A stretch of 64,000 nt of DNA from Vibrio sp. 10N.286.49.B1. Lineage in GTDB: Bacteria > Pseudomonadota > Gammaproteobacteria > Enterobacterales > Vibrionaceae. The stretch's first letter is position 1, and the number at the start of each line of letters is the position of its first letter. The notes beneath the pieces are model-generated. The model saw nothing but the letters and a program-made list of their open reading frames with translations, did not search any database and had not been told where the DNA came from. Below are positions 54,631 through 64,000 of this stretch, in pieces. The stretch lies in contig NZ_MCUW01000012.1 in the NCBI RefSeq assembly GCF_002873335.1, forward strand, positions 263,545-327,544, read 5' to 3'. Both the position numbers and the translations under genes were made by a program.

Positions 54631-55947
54631 ATGACATATCGTCGTATTTTAGGTGTCATCACCGCGCTTGGTTGCTCATTGCTAACACCTATGAGCCAAG
54701 CTGCAACGCCAACCAGTGTCAAATCAAGGGTAGATAGGCTAGAAACACCTGACCGTGTCCGTGAATCGATGATATTACCCTATCTATTTAGCACCGATAC
54801 AATGGGGCTCAATGTCGGGGTCGGTGGCATGGTTAAGGGCCTTTATCAAGACCAAATGACCGTGGGTGGCACCGTTTTTGGCGGCGATGTTAGCCGAGCT
54901 ATCGCCGGCGGTGTATGGAACTTTATGATTCCAGGCACAGAGCGGGTTTTTTTGAGTGCTTACGGGATGCTTGGTTACTACCCTCAACAACGAGCCTATA
55001 CCTCGCGTTACGGCAACTATCCTAGTGGTAGTACTCGTCCTGGTAGTAACGATTCTTCCAATATGGACTTTTTGCAAGCTGATGGTGCGTCAAATTGGTT
55101 TGATATAAAAATGGAGTACGTATTACCACTCGGTGCGAACCAAAAACATGGTTTGGTCGATTATTCCATTAGAAATGGTTTGCTCGTCTCCGAGCCATCC
55201 GGTGGCAAAGAATGGAACCCAATGACCAGTGGCTCGACGATTTTTGTCGCAAGGCAGTTCAACCGATATCAGTCCTTTGAATTTGATACTGGTACTGGTG
55301 ATGGCACCATTCACGCGATGGAATTTGGCCTTCTATATGACAATACAGATTTTGCACCAAATCCTTCTTTCGGCAGCAAACAATATATTGCTACTTCTCA
55401 TGATTGGGGGTGGTTTGATTCTAAAAAACAATGGTCATTCCATGAACTTGATATGAGTAAGTATTTTTCATTGGGAAAATCTGATTGGGCATCACAACGC
55501 GTTGTTGCGATGAATTTTTGGACAGGTTTGTCTCCGACATGGGAAGTTGAAGATAATGGTACTAACCAGAGAGTAACAGGCAACGCCCCATACAACGAAG
55601 GCGCGACCTTAGGCGGTTTTACGCGGATGCGTGGTTACGATAACAACCGCTTCCACGACAAAGCGGTTATTTATGGATCCGCAGAGTATCGCTACACCTT
55701 GGCGTACAACCCGACAAAAGACGTTTCTTGGTTGAATTTTTTGCGTATTGATTGGATACAACTCGTTGGTTTTGTTGAGGTTGGTCGTGTAGGCTCTTCT
55801 TATACGGCTAATGAGCTTCTGACTGACCTAAAATATGATGGCGGCGGTTCGATTCGTGCATTAATGGCAGGCCTTGTGGTCCGAGCCGACATCGCTAAAT
55901 CCCCAGAGAGTACTAACTTTTGGATTATGGTTGACCACCCATTCTAA
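54631..55947 (+). CDS. POTRA-less Omp85/surface-antigen-type outer-membrane protein
   Basis: 438 residues with a signal peptide cut near SQA-ATPT. Soon after, the sequence becomes a barrel (LPYLFSTDTMGLNVGVGGMV). The C-terminal half has the Omp85 hallmark GGFTRMRGYDNNRFHDKAVI then YGSAEYRY (the RGY of loop 6), and the protein ends WIMVDHPF with the terminal Phe. No N-terminal POTRA repeats are present (the pre-barrel part is about 25 residues). It belongs to the barrel-only group of surface antigen D15 relatives; a role in lipid or protein movement is not shown. Confidence 0.78.
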   Translation: MTYRRILGVITALGCSLLTPMSQAATPTSVKSRVDRLETPDRVRESMILPYLFSTDTMGLNVGVGGMVKGLYQDQMTVGGTVFGGDVSRAIAGGVWNFMIPGTERVFLSAYGMLGYYPQQRAYTSRYGNYPSGSTRPGSNDSSNMDFLQADGASNWFDIKMEYVLPLGANQKHGLVDYSIRNGLLVSEPSGGKEWNPMTSGSTIFVARQFNRYQSFEFDTGTGDGTIHAMEFGLLYDNTDFAPNPSFGSKQYIATSHDWGWFDSKKQWSFHELDMSKYFSLGKSDWASQRVVAMNFWTGLSPTWEVEDNGTNQRVTGNAPYNEGATLGGFTRMRGYDNNRFHDKAVIYGSAEYRYTLAYNPTKDVSWLNFLRIDWIQLVGFVEVGRVGSSYTANELLTDLKYDGGGSIRALMAGLVVRADIAKSPESTNFWIMVDHPF

Positions 55948-56371
55948 TCAAGAGACTCCGGATTGATAGTCAGCTATAACTGAGTATCAATCCCTTTAAT
56001 ACATATTCTTACTTTCGGCCTTTTTTGTGCCCCGATAAATACCGATTCGTCTAGTCAACAATTCGGTGTTTATTTTCTCTGTCGCATTGAGGTTTATTGC
56101 GTATGTTGAACATCGATTTCTGATGTCAGACATGGTGATTATATGACTTAATTTTGTGACAGTTATCATCAGATATCACACTAAAATATCAGTGCATTGC
56201 ACTAAGTTGATCATCTTTAATCAAAGCAGTAGCCATGAACTTTACATGGCTATATACCCCTACCTTTGGTTGGTTTTTGTCATCGCTTAGCTTAGCTATA
56301 CTTCGCGCGATCATAATACATCATTAACCATACGCTCTGGATTTACGTTCCAGCTCGCAGAAGGAAAAACC
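55948..56371. other. Intergenic stretch upstream of trhO
   Basis: After a hairpin at 55960-55998, about 370 bases follow with no supported gene. A TATACT (56297) could be the -10 of trhO. Confidence 0.4.
55960..55998 (+). terminator. Hairpin after the Omp85-like gene
   Basis: GGATTGATA and TATCAATCC, with an inner imperfect extension (GTCAG/CTGAG), are followed by CTTTAAT. A weak T-tract makes this a probable terminator. Confidence 0.5.
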
Positions 56372-57361
56372 ATGTCTCAATATGTTGTATGCGCACTCTA
56401 CAAATTCGTCACACTTGACGATTACCAAGACATCCGCCAACCACTTACCGAACTGCTAGAAACGCATCAAATCCGCGGCACCTTGTTATTGGCAAGTGAA
56501 GGGATCAATGGCACGGTTGCGGGAAAGCGCGACGCTATCAATGCCCTACTCCGATGGTTCAAACAAGACTGCCGCCTTGCTGATGTCGTTTACAAAGAAT
56601 CATTTAACGACATACAGCCTTTTAATCGCACCAAGGTGAAACTAAAAAAAGAGATTGTGACCATGGGCGTCGAGGGCATCGACCCACTTAATGTCGTTGG
56701 CACCTATGTTAAACCAAGTGATTGGAACGCGTTAATCTCCGATCCCGATGTCCTTTTAGTGGATACTCGTAACGACTATGAAGTCGATATTGGAACGTTC
56801 AAACATGCGGTGAACCCCAATACGGAAACATTCCGAGAGTTCCCACAATACGTTGCAGACAACCTAGACCCCGCTAAACATAAAAAAGTGGCGATGTTTT
56901 GCACAGGTGGTATTCGCTGCGAAAAATCAACCGCTTACATGAAAGAACAAGGTTTTGATGAGGTCTATCATCTAGAGGGCGGCATTCTTAAATACTTAGA
57001 AGATGTACCGGAAGAAGAAAGCCTATGGGAAGGCGATTGCTACGTATTTGATGGGCGTGTTGCGGTCAACCACCAGCTAGAAAAGAGCGGCTATGATGTC
57101 TGCAACGCTTGTCGTTTGCCTATCACAAATGAAGACCAAATCTCTGAACACTTCGAAAAAGGCGTCAGCTGCCCTAAATGTATCGATAAACACAGCGACG
57201 AGCAAAAAGCACGTTTTCGTGAACGAGAAAAGCAAGTCCAGCTCTCAAATGCTCGAGGCGAAACCCATGTAGGTGGTGAAGCCGCTCATTTGATAGAGCA
57301 GCGTAAGAAAGAGAAACAAGCCTTGAAAGCGCAACAGCGTGCGGGAAAGCACGCAAAATAG
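56372..57361 (+). CDS. trhO: TrhO, rhodanese-like tRNA uridine-34 hydroxylase
   Basis: 329 residues, formerly YceA. The N-terminal domain ([28 protein letters not shown]) is followed by a rhodanese domain (about 115-215) with the conserved [16 protein letters not shown] and the active-site [10 protein letters not shown] (Cys 177 and 183). A Cys-rich segment comes next ([14 protein letters not shown]), then a basic helical tail. It hydroxylates U34 of tRNAs with oxygen, the first step to mo5U. GAAGGAAA lies before the ATG. Confidence 0.96.
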   Translation: MSQYVVCALYKFVTLDDYQDIRQPLTELLETHQIRGTLLLASEGINGTVAGKRDAINALLRWFKQDCRLADVVYKESFNDIQPFNRTKVKLKKEIVTMGVEGIDPLNVVGTYVKPSDWNALISDPDVLLVDTRNDYEVDIGTFKHAVNPNTETFREFPQYVADNLDPAKHKKVAMFCTGGIRCEKSTAYMKEQGFDEVYHLEGGILKYLEDVPEEESLWEGDCYVFDGRVAVNHQLEKSGYDVCNACRLPITNEDQISEHFEKGVSCPKCIDKHSDEQKARFREREKQVQLSNARGETHVGGEAAHLIEQRKKEKQALKAQQRAGKHAK

Positions 57362-57409
57362 TGGCTATGGTTTAAGCGCTTAGAAGCACCATTTTATCTT
57401 TAACCATTC

Positions 57410-57442
57410 AAAGTGGTCTCGCTATTATGCGGACCACTTTTT
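57410..57442. terminator. Terminator after trhO
   Basis: AAAGTGGTC and GACCACTTT flank a 13-base loop and are followed by TT. It lies between convergent genes. Confidence 0.8.
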
Positions 57443-57481
57443 GTTTAATTTTTACTCACATGATGGCATCTCTTTTGATGT

Positions 57482-57943
57482 TCATGCGTCTTTAGCGTTT
57501 TCTTTAGCGTTAATATTGGCATAGGTGTGCAATAACTCAGTCAGCGCCTTTACCCAGCCAAACGCCTCTAATGGCGGCTTTGCCAGCAACTTTTCTACCT
57601 GTTCACAATGCACTTCAAGGGTAATAGCTTGCTCTAAATTAAATGACATTGCATAAAAATGCCAAAGCACTAAACGAGTCATTCGTTCACTGTTTTGTTT
57701 AGCGTTTTCAGAGTCATCAAACGCTTGCTGAATTTCACTTAATGCGATGGCCGTCATCCGGAGTGTGGCATCCAGTCGTGCCGACATCATTCGCTCTTCA
57801 CTATCGACCTCTTCATGCTCGAAAGTGAACAGTTCGCTCATCGTTTCTTCTGGCACCATCTTACTGATCATTCGAACACTGAACTCTTCAAGCTCTTGAC
57901 GCGGCATAGTAACGAGGCAATTAAATGTGTAATCACGAAGCAT
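57482..57943 (-). CDS. Cytoplasmic helical protein of unknown function
   Basis: 153 residues, predicted all-helical, no signal or TM segment. Notable stretches are RMISKMVPEETMSELFTF, EERMMSARLDATLRMTAIA and WHFYAMSFNLEQAITLEVHC. No domain was recognised. GAGTGAC is upstream of the ATG. Its convergent neighbour is trhO. Confidence 0.65.
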   Translation of the reverse strand: MLRDYTFNCLVTMPRQELEEFSVRMISKMVPEETMSELFTFEHEEVDSEERMMSARLDATLRMTAIALSEIQQAFDDSENAKQNSERMTRLVLWHFYAMSFNLEQAITLEVHCEQVEKLLAKPPLEAFGWVKALTELLHTYANINAKENAKDA

Positions 57944-58110
57944 AAGAAAGTCACTCTAGATAGCAAATAGATGAACCCGCATTTTAAGCATTATCACTAA
58001 ATTTACTAGTGTTTATGTGACAGTATTGAGGGAGGTTGCCGTGTAAAGAAGCATATAGGAAAGTGATGATAGTGAGCCTCGACCATTCTTCGCCAAGCAA
58101 TCAATCGATT

Positions 58111-58137
58111 AAAGGCCCCGATATTTCGGAGCCTTTC
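58111..58137 (-). terminator. Terminator of the 79-residue gene
   Basis: On the minus strand AAAGGCTCCGA pairs with TCGGGGCCTTT around AATA with one U-G pair; on the plus strand the same spot is a C-A mismatch. It lies about 80 bases after the stop at 58218. Confidence 0.7.
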
Positions 58138-58217
58138 TTTTAAAGCCATAATGCCCTGCTACTCTGGCTACTTACCTGGTTAACGGCTTAATAACTCAAT
58201 GGTCAGTGGCCTAGGGG

Positions 58218-58457
58218 CTACTTACTTGGCGCTTGTAAAACTTCGATGGCGAGCTCTACCGCTTTATCTATATTGTGGCGACCTTCTAGTTTCCCTGAAC
58301 TAATCGGGCCCAATACACTCGCGTACAAGGCCAACTGTTTGGAAAATGGTAGTTCTAGATGTTCATATAATGTCTGGCGAATTTGGGCATGCTGCTCTGG
58401 AGCATGATCAGCAAGACGAGTTAACGTGTCGTAAATTAATGTGGTGGTTGTGTTCAT
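58218..58457 (-). CDS. Small helical protein of unknown function
   Basis: 79 residues, helical and soluble: LIYDTLTRLADHAPEQHAQI, ELPFSKQLALYASVLGPISS, and HNIDKAVELAIEVLQ. No known domain was recognised. Its own terminator downstream and ordinary codon use support a real gene. Confidence 0.65.
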   Translation of the reverse strand: MNTTTTLIYDTLTRLADHAPEQHAQIRQTLYEHLELPFSKQLALYASVLGPISSGKLEGRHNIDKAVELAIEVLQAPSK

Positions 58458-58643
58458 TTGTCATGTTTTCTTTAGCTTTGGGGGACGTTAAGTGTACAAT
58501 TTTTCTATCGAGAGAGTCGTGACATATGTCATACAATAGTATTAATAGGCTTATTAAAATAACCATTTATTAGGGGCGTCGCTCTACTAACTCATTAACG
58601 ACGACAAAACAGAATGCCGTCGTTCATGTATCGCCTACTGACT

Positions 58644-61600
58644 TCAACTCGAATGATGCCCCTTAACTGGCACATATAAGCGCCACAATTTTTTAGCTAC
58701 CTTGCCAATATCCTCCAACATCACATATAAACATGGCACCAATATCAAGGTCACGACGGTGGCATACATCACCGCAAACCCTAGTGCCACTGCCATCGGT
58801 TTTACAAATGCCGCTTGTAAGCTGGTTTCAAACATAATCGGCAAGACGCCAAAAAACGTCGTGATAGAAGTGAGGGTTATCGCCCTAAACCTTGCACAAC
58901 CAGCCTCAACGACGGCTTGTTTGGCGCAGTCACAGCGAGCCTTTATCTGATTGACATAATCGGTCATGACCAACGAGTCATTGATCACCACTCCAGCGGC
59001 GGCAATCAAGCCAAACGTCGACATCATACTCATATCTAGGCCATAAAAATAATGCCCCCAGATTGCCCCCGTTAAGCTAAACGGAATGACTGACATGATA
59101 ATAAATGGCTGTGCATAGCTTTTTAGTGGTATGGCGAGCAAAATATAGACCGTGATCATTCCTGCAATAAAGAAGACGATTTGTTCGGCTTTTTGTTTTT
59201 GCTGCTCTTCAATTGTGCCACCGAGCTCAGTCACCACACTTGGAAATTGAGACTGTACCTTCGGCAAGACATTATCCTCAATATTCTTCACCGCTTGATC
59301 CGGTTCTATCTGTGATTCATCAATAGACCCATAGACATAGACCGTGCGGTAGCCGTTTTCACGACGAATTTGATTGATACCAGGTTTATTGACGATGTTG
59401 ACCACATCACCCAGCATGACCTTTTTGCCTTCAGGGGTATTAATTAATGTGTAGCGTAAGGATGAAAACGCTTCTCGCGTTAATTTAGGATATCGCACCA
59501 TCACTCGCACTTCTTCGGTATTACGTAAGATGCGCTGCGCTTCACCACCATAAAAACTGCCACCAACTTGACCCGCAATCGTGGCTAAATCCAAACCTAG
59601 GTCGTACGCGACAGGTTTGAGCGACAGTTGTACTTCTCGGCTCCCCGTGTCCATCGACGAACTAATATCATACAACCCTGTTTGTAGTTGAAGTTGTGAA
59701 ATCAGTGCTCGACCCGCAGCGTTAAGCACTTCCATATCCGGCCCATAGAGTAAATAACCAAATTCATCGCCGTCTTCACCTCCTGTCACGTTATCGTTAA
59801 TGACAATAGACTTTAATCCTACAATGGTCGGCATTTTCTCTCGCCAGCGTTTCGACAGCTCAAACGCATCGACGGGGCGAACACTTTCATCCACCAGCGG
59901 TAAGATAATCATTCCTTGGGTACGACTGGTGTTAATCGTCATCATATCGCGGACAACCGGTTGCCCATATTCGTCTCGAATATCCTCGTTGACCTCTTGC
60001 ACAATCCGTTCAAGTGTCAATAACGCGTTTATAGTCTGATCATCAGAAACATTGCTGTTCATCTCAATTTTAATCAAAGGGAAATCAGACGGCACCTTAG
60101 GGCTGGGAATCATTCGTACGTGACCCGCAGTGAGCATCGACACGCTAATAACTAACACGGCTATAAACCCTGCGACGACTGACCAGCGCCACTCCACACA
60201 CCAAGAAACGCAACGCTTATACGGGCCATCAACAAAACGAAAGAACTGCTTATTAAAACGAGCCCGCAAGCTGTTTTCTTTAATCGGCGTAAAGGTGGTG
60301 TGAGCGAGATGCGCGGGCAAGATAAGCTTGGACTCTATCAAACTAAAGATTAAGCAAAAGATCACCACGATGGACAAACCATAGAAGAAGGCTTTTTCTG
60401 GTCCGGTAGAAAAGAGAAAGGGAACAAACACCGCTATCGTTGTCAGTACACCAAAGGTAGCTGGTGTCGCGACTCGCTGAGCACCTCGCACAACATTAGT
60501 CACGCCTCCCCCTTCTTTTTCCACTTCGGTATAAACACTTTCTCCGATAACGATGGCATCGTCGACGACGATACCCAGTACCATAATAAAAGCGAACAAG
60601 GTGATGATGTTGATACTGACATCAAAAAGAGGCATCAACATCACTGCGCCCAAAAAGCAAACGGGCAAACCAACCATGACCCACATGGCTAATCGAAAAC
60701 GTAAAAATATCGTCAGTAGCAACGCAACCAATACCGCGCCTTGAAGCAAGTTCTTGAGCATCATGTCTAGGCGCGCATTCAGGTAATACGTCATATCCAT
60801 TAATGTATGCAACTGAATACCATGCGGCAATTGCGCATTTTTAGCTTCAATAAACTTCTTAACCGTATTCGCCACTGGGACCATATTCTGTGTTTTGGTG
60901 GCTTTTACGGTTAAGTAGATACCATTTTGACCTGAATACTTAAAATAGTGCTGCCCTTCGGTAAATTCGTCTTTAATGACGGCAATATCTCCCAGTAAAA
61001 CCTTTGAGCCATTCGCGCCAAGCTTGACCGGGATCTGGCGAAACTCAAAGCCGTTGTAATACTGGTTTTCGATACGAATAGACACCAATCCCGTGCTGGT
61101 TCGAACCTGCCCGGCTGAAAAGTTGGCAGAATATTTTTGAATCGCGGTAACAACATCATCAAGGGTTAAATCATACGTTCGCAATTCATCCGGGTGGATT
61201 TCAATACCAATCTCATCGGGTGGTGAGCTTACCTCCACCAGCGACACATCACCAAGTTGCAGCAGTTCTTTTTCAATTTGTAATGCCATGGTTTTTAGCT
61301 CAGGCAAAGAGGTGTTTCCTGACAGCACCATACCAATGACATCTTGCTTAAACTCTATCTGCGTGACCTTGATTGGTTCCATTGCTTTAGGGAAGCTTGC
61401 GACGCCATCAACTCTTTGCTTCACTTTATCCAGCACTTCCATCAGATTTGCTTTGGTATCAATCTCAAGCGTGACAACGCCTCCACCTCGATAAGCATCC
61501 GTGACCGCTTTCTTAACTTCAGTGACATCTTTAAGTGACTCCTCCACCTTGATGAGAATACTCTCTTCGATTTCTTGAGCAGAAACACCAGGATAGGAAG

Positions 61601-61763
61601 CCGTCACTTGGATATAGTTAATTTCAAAATTAGGGAACATTTGCCGCTGAATCAAAAAATAACTCACCGTGCCCATAATTAGAATGAACCCCATCAGCAG
61701 ATTTGCGGCAACCGAATTTCGTGCAAATAGTGCGATAATGCCTCGTTGAGGAGCGTTACTCAT
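58644..61763 (-). CDS. RND-family efflux transporter, inner-membrane pump
   Basis: 1039 residues, an AcrB-type pump with twelve TM helices and two large periplasmic loops. The proton-relay Asp pair is in MVLGIVVDDAIVIGES (TM4), and Lys in TM10 follows LLAIPLKSYAQPF. It uses the proton gradient to expel compounds through an outer-membrane channel, with the adaptor encoded upstream. No tolC-type gene is adjacent. The ATG overlaps the adaptor gene end by eight bases. Confidence 0.94.
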   Translation of the reverse strand: MSNAPQRGIIALFARNSVAANLLMGFILIMGTVSYFLIQRQMFPNFEINYIQVTASYPGVSAQEIEESILIKVEESLKDVTEVKKAVTDAYRGGGVVTLEIDTKANLMEVLDKVKQRVDGVASFPKAMEPIKVTQIEFKQDVIGMVLSGNTSLPELKTMALQIEKELLQLGDVSLVEVSSPPDEIGIEIHPDELRTYDLTLDDVVTAIQKYSANFSAGQVRTSTGLVSIRIENQYYNGFEFRQIPVKLGANGSKVLLGDIAVIKDEFTEGQHYFKYSGQNGIYLTVKATKTQNMVPVANTVKKFIEAKNAQLPHGIQLHTLMDMTYYLNARLDMMLKNLLQGAVLVALLLTIFLRFRLAMWVMVGLPVCFLGAVMLMPLFDVSINIITLFAFIMVLGIVVDDAIVIGESVYTEVEKEGGGVTNVVRGAQRVATPATFGVLTTIAVFVPFLFSTGPEKAFFYGLSIVVIFCLIFSLIESKLILPAHLAHTTFTPIKENSLRARFNKQFFRFVDGPYKRCVSWCVEWRWSVVAGFIAVLVISVSMLTAGHVRMIPSPKVPSDFPLIKIEMNSNVSDDQTINALLTLERIVQEVNEDIRDEYGQPVVRDMMTINTSRTQGMIILPLVDESVRPVDAFELSKRWREKMPTIVGLKSIVINDNVTGGEDGDEFGYLLYGPDMEVLNAAGRALISQLQLQTGLYDISSSMDTGSREVQLSLKPVAYDLGLDLATIAGQVGGSFYGGEAQRILRNTEEVRVMVRYPKLTREAFSSLRYTLINTPEGKKVMLGDVVNIVNKPGINQIRRENGYRTVYVYGSIDESQIEPDQAVKNIEDNVLPKVQSQFPSVVTELGGTIEEQQKQKAEQIVFFIAGMITVYILLAIPLKSYAQPFIIMSVIPFSLTGAIWGHYFYGLDMSMMSTFGLIAAAGVVINDSLVMTDYVNQIKARCDCAKQAVVEAGCARFRAITLTSITTFFGVLPIMFETSLQAAFVKPMAVALGFAVMYATVVTLILVPCLYVMLEDIGKVAKKLWRLYVPVKGHHSS

Positions 61764-62910
61764 TGAGACTCCCTAGGGTGGATTCCCGATCCGTTGGCGT
61801 GACTTGCATCCCTATTTGGGGGAATTCAGGGACTGTCAGCACCAATATATCGCCGTCTTCCAACCCTGAATCAATGTAAAAATTAGATTGTTCTTCACGC
61901 AACACATGCACAGGTTTTGGGACAAGGCGGTTGTCTTCATCAATAAGCCAAACGCGGTCATCCGTCACCAACTCTTGTGGGATAGGATAAAGATTCGGTA
62001 CGATTTCTCCATTGAAACGCACCTCTACATAAGAGCCAAATGGAAGCGGTGTCTCCGCAGACTTTAAACCATATGGGTCATCCACTCGAATCACCATATT
62101 GACCATACGGGTCGCGCTGTCGACAACACCAAGATCTCGAACAACCCGACCTTGACGCCTCGTTTCAGTTCGCCCTTTCGCGATAACAACGGCGTCGATG
62201 CCAATAATATCTTTAGGCAAAAACGGAGCATCAAATCCAGCGATGGGCACCATTATCTCTGCACTTTCGATGTTGTTCAGTTCTGCCACCTGTGAACCCG
62301 CGGTAATATATTGGCCCACGCCAAGATTTCGCGAGACGACAAGTGCATCGTAAGGGGCTTCTACTTCACAATTTGCTAAGTCACGGTTGGCACGTTTGAG
62401 CCCTGCGCGAGCCGATTTCACTCCAGCTTCTGCACTCAACACTTGAGGGATCCTGAGATACAAATCAGAGACTTGTGTATCTTTGATTTTCTTTGCTTGT
62501 TGTTCAGCGACTTTGGCTTTTGCGCGCTCTTCAATCAGCGTTGCTTGGGATTGAGCTAATTGGGCTTGCGCTTGCAAAACGGCAGCCTGATAGTTGTCTT
62601 TTTCGATGGTAAACAATACTTCACCACGTTTAACGACTCCACCCGCAACAAAGTTTGGATGCCAACTCAGCACTTCTCCAGACACTTGTGTCGCAAGCGC
62701 AGTACGCTCAAGTGGCACGACCTCACCAAAACTAGAGATAAGGATCTGATGCGACTGCGCGGCGAGTACCTGAGTCTTTACGGTCGCATTCGTTTGCACC
62801 GATTTTTCTGGCTCAATGTCAGGCTTGGTTTCCTGCACCACAGCATACCCTGCTGCCGCTATGCCGATAATCCCAATGGGAAGCAACCATTTTACACTTC
62901 GCTTAAACAT
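61756..62910 (-). CDS. RND efflux periplasmic adaptor (membrane fusion protein)
   Basis: 384 residues. An N-terminal TM anchor (WLLPIGIIGIAAAGYAVV) is followed by the biotinyl-lipoyl-like part (EVVPLERTALATQVSGEVL), a coiled-coil hairpin (QAQAQLAQSQATLIEERAKA), then the return lipoyl half (VEAPYDALVVSRNLGVGQYI) and a beta-barrel domain. It links the pump to an outer-membrane exit duct. Cotranscribed with the pump gene. Confidence 0.93.
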   Translation of the reverse strand: MFKRSVKWLLPIGIIGIAAAGYAVVQETKPDIEPEKSVQTNATVKTQVLAAQSHQILISSFGEVVPLERTALATQVSGEVLSWHPNFVAGGVVKRGEVLFTIEKDNYQAAVLQAQAQLAQSQATLIEERAKAKVAEQQAKKIKDTQVSDLYLRIPQVLSAEAGVKSARAGLKRANRDLANCEVEAPYDALVVSRNLGVGQYITAGSQVAELNNIESAEIMVPIAGFDAPFLPKDIIGIDAVVIAKGRTETRRQGRVVRDLGVVDSATRMVNMVIRVDDPYGLKSAETPLPFGSYVEVRFNGEIVPNLYPIPQELVTDDRVWLIDEDNRLVPKPVHVLREEQSNFYIDSGLEDGDILVLTVPEFPQIGMQVTPTDRESTLGSLNE

Positions 62911-63189
62911 ACCTTTCCTTGTCCCTGTCTTATGCCACCATCATTGTACGTAAAAGTATTGTCATAAACTGTATTGATTTGCCTTTTAGATCTAAGGTTT
63001 GACTTTTTTACGTTCAGTCACAGCAAACCCATCACCGCTATTTGACACACAACGTGTGCCATTCTTGTAAGTCCATGAATAAGCGGAACTAATAAACCGT
63101 TCTATGAACGCAATATGAACTTTTACCTCAGCAACAATTAACGTTTGTCGGTTTAGTATCTTCGCATCAACGAAGAAAAGGATCTTACT

Positions 63190-63918
63190 ATGAAACCAAT
63201 CAGCATTGTCATCATTACACTAAATGAAGAAAAACGTATCGCCCGCCTGCTTAGCGATCTCTCTACACAAACATACCAACAGTTTGAAGTAATCGTCGTC
63301 GATTCAAACAGTGAAGATCTCACGACGCGGGTGGCTGAAAAATATCGAGCCGCGTTGCCTGATTTAACCGTGCATACCATGACAGAAAGAGGTGTCAGCC
63401 TTGGTCGCAATACTGGCGCCGCTCTTGCGAAACACGAACGTCTTCTTTTTCTTGATGCTGATGTGCGCCTTGATCGTGAGTTTCTTGAACTCGCGGCTAA
63501 AAAGCTTGAATCAGAGAAGCTGGAAGTCGCTGGTGTTTTTATGGGTGCTCGTCAACTCACTCCCGCCTACAAAGCCGGTTATGGGCTATTCAATGCCGGA
63601 CTGTTTGCCACGCAATTCTTTTTTCCTACGGCTGTTGGGGCATGTATTTTCTCCACGAAGAGGGCGCACAACGAAATCGGTGGGTTCGACGAAGCAATCG
63701 TGCTTTGCGAGGATTGTCATTACGTTAAGAAAGCCGCGCAAACATGGCGCTTTCGATTCTTACCACTCAGTTTCCAGTTTGACCCACGTAGGCTTGAACA
63801 AGATGGTTTTTTCAAAATGGGCGCAACGTATCTTAAGGCCAATGTTCGTCGGTTTTTCTTCGGAGAAATGCGCAACAACGAAATGAACTACAAGTTTGGG
63901 CATTACCAACAACAATAA
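63190..63918 (+). CDS. Family 2 glycosyltransferase
   Basis: 242 residues, GT-A fold. PISIVIITLNEEKRIARLLS at the N-terminus, DSNSEDLT, and the metal-binding DxD in LFLDADVRLD are typical of GT2. The acceptor-binding part holds CEDCHYVKKA (ED motif) and a basic FDPRRLEQDG. No TM helix at the C-terminus. It transfers a sugar from a nucleotide sugar to an unknown acceptor. AAAGGAT lies before the ATG. Confidence 0.85.
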   Translation: MKPISIVIITLNEEKRIARLLSDLSTQTYQQFEVIVVDSNSEDLTTRVAEKYRAALPDLTVHTMTERGVSLGRNTGAALAKHERLLFLDADVRLDREFLELAAKKLESEKLEVAGVFMGARQLTPAYKAGYGLFNAGLFATQFFFPTAVGACIFSTKRAHNEIGGFDEAIVLCEDCHYVKKAAQTWRFRFLPLSFQFDPRRLEQDGFFKMGATYLKANVRRFFFGEMRNNEMNYKFGHYQQQ

Positions 63919-63979
63919 TGACGGACAACACCGCTCTCCACATAACCATGACGACGCTAAGTAAAGAACTAGGCTCTAG

Positions 63980-64000
63980 GCAACTAAGCAACTAAGCAAC
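63980..64000. repeat. 8-bp tandem repeat at the window end
   Basis: GCAACTAA occurs twice plus a partial third copy, and the array runs off the window. It starts 62 bases after the glycosyltransferase stop. Confidence 0.7.

Noticed and set aside
57371..57384. TTAAGCGCTTAG after trhO
   Set aside because: The core matches but the arms do not (TTAAGC rather than GAAAGC), and no glucan gene is near.

Overview
The window looks like a chromosomal segment of a marine gammaproteobacterium, most likely Vibrio or a close relative in the Vibrionaceae. The reasons are the gene set (YejABEF, ArtP-SBP-ArtQM, NfsA, TrhO, PyrC, NadE, an extra SecDF pair, LamB and MalM relatives, a GlyGly-CTERM protein, DUF3012 and YdcH small proteins), many perfect hairpin terminators, and moderate GC. 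No rRNA, tRNA, CRISPR array, prophage or intact insertion sequence was seen. The assignment rests on reading protein sequences by eye, without a database search.

Regions 1-7,700 and 23,000-28,800 form a split beta-glucan (laminarin-type) utilisation system. The left block runs on the minus strand: a large non-catalytic lipoprotein with repeated carbohydrate-binding-like domains, a GH17 lipoprotein, a GH16 enzyme with a GlyGly-CTERM anchor, and a further lipoprotein cut by the window start. The right block has a MalM-like lipoprotein, a GH16 lipoprotein and a LamB-family porin on the minus strand, with a LacI-family regulator divergent from them. Six near-identical palindromes (consensus GAAAGCGCTTTC) lie only in front of these transcription units, so one LacI-type repressor probably controls both blocks.

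Between the two blocks (7,700-23,000) are an RNA methyltransferase, an SDR oxidoreductase convergent with a LysR regulator, a chemoreceptor, a second LysR regulator, an acidic repeat lipoprotein followed by a small predicted barrel protein, the yejABEF peptide transporter and a PAS-GGDEF diguanylate cyclase. None of these has the palindrome, so they are probably not part of the glucan regulon.

Region 28,900-44,500 holds an accessory secDF pair, several small unknown genes (one resembling an orphan Xre/ParS-type antitoxin), MarR and IclR regulators, nfsA, a ureohydrolase-fold protein that has lost its metal ligands, an RlpA-like lipoprotein, an arginine ABC transporter, and small membrane proteins including a 54-residue gene at 44124-44288. 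Region 44,500-64,000 is mostly housekeeping: an acyltransferase, nadD-like and nadE (divergent), a MOSC-flavoreductase-ferredoxin fusion divergent from pyrC (with a PurR-like box), a Cys-rich protein, a thioesterase, an M14-type peptidase, a POTRA-less Omp85 barrel, trhO, an RND efflux pair and a GT2 glycosyltransferase.

A recurring oddity is a short tandem array (7, 8 or 16 bp units) at or just after the stop codons of four unrelated genes (near 9525, 28771, 37755 and 63980).
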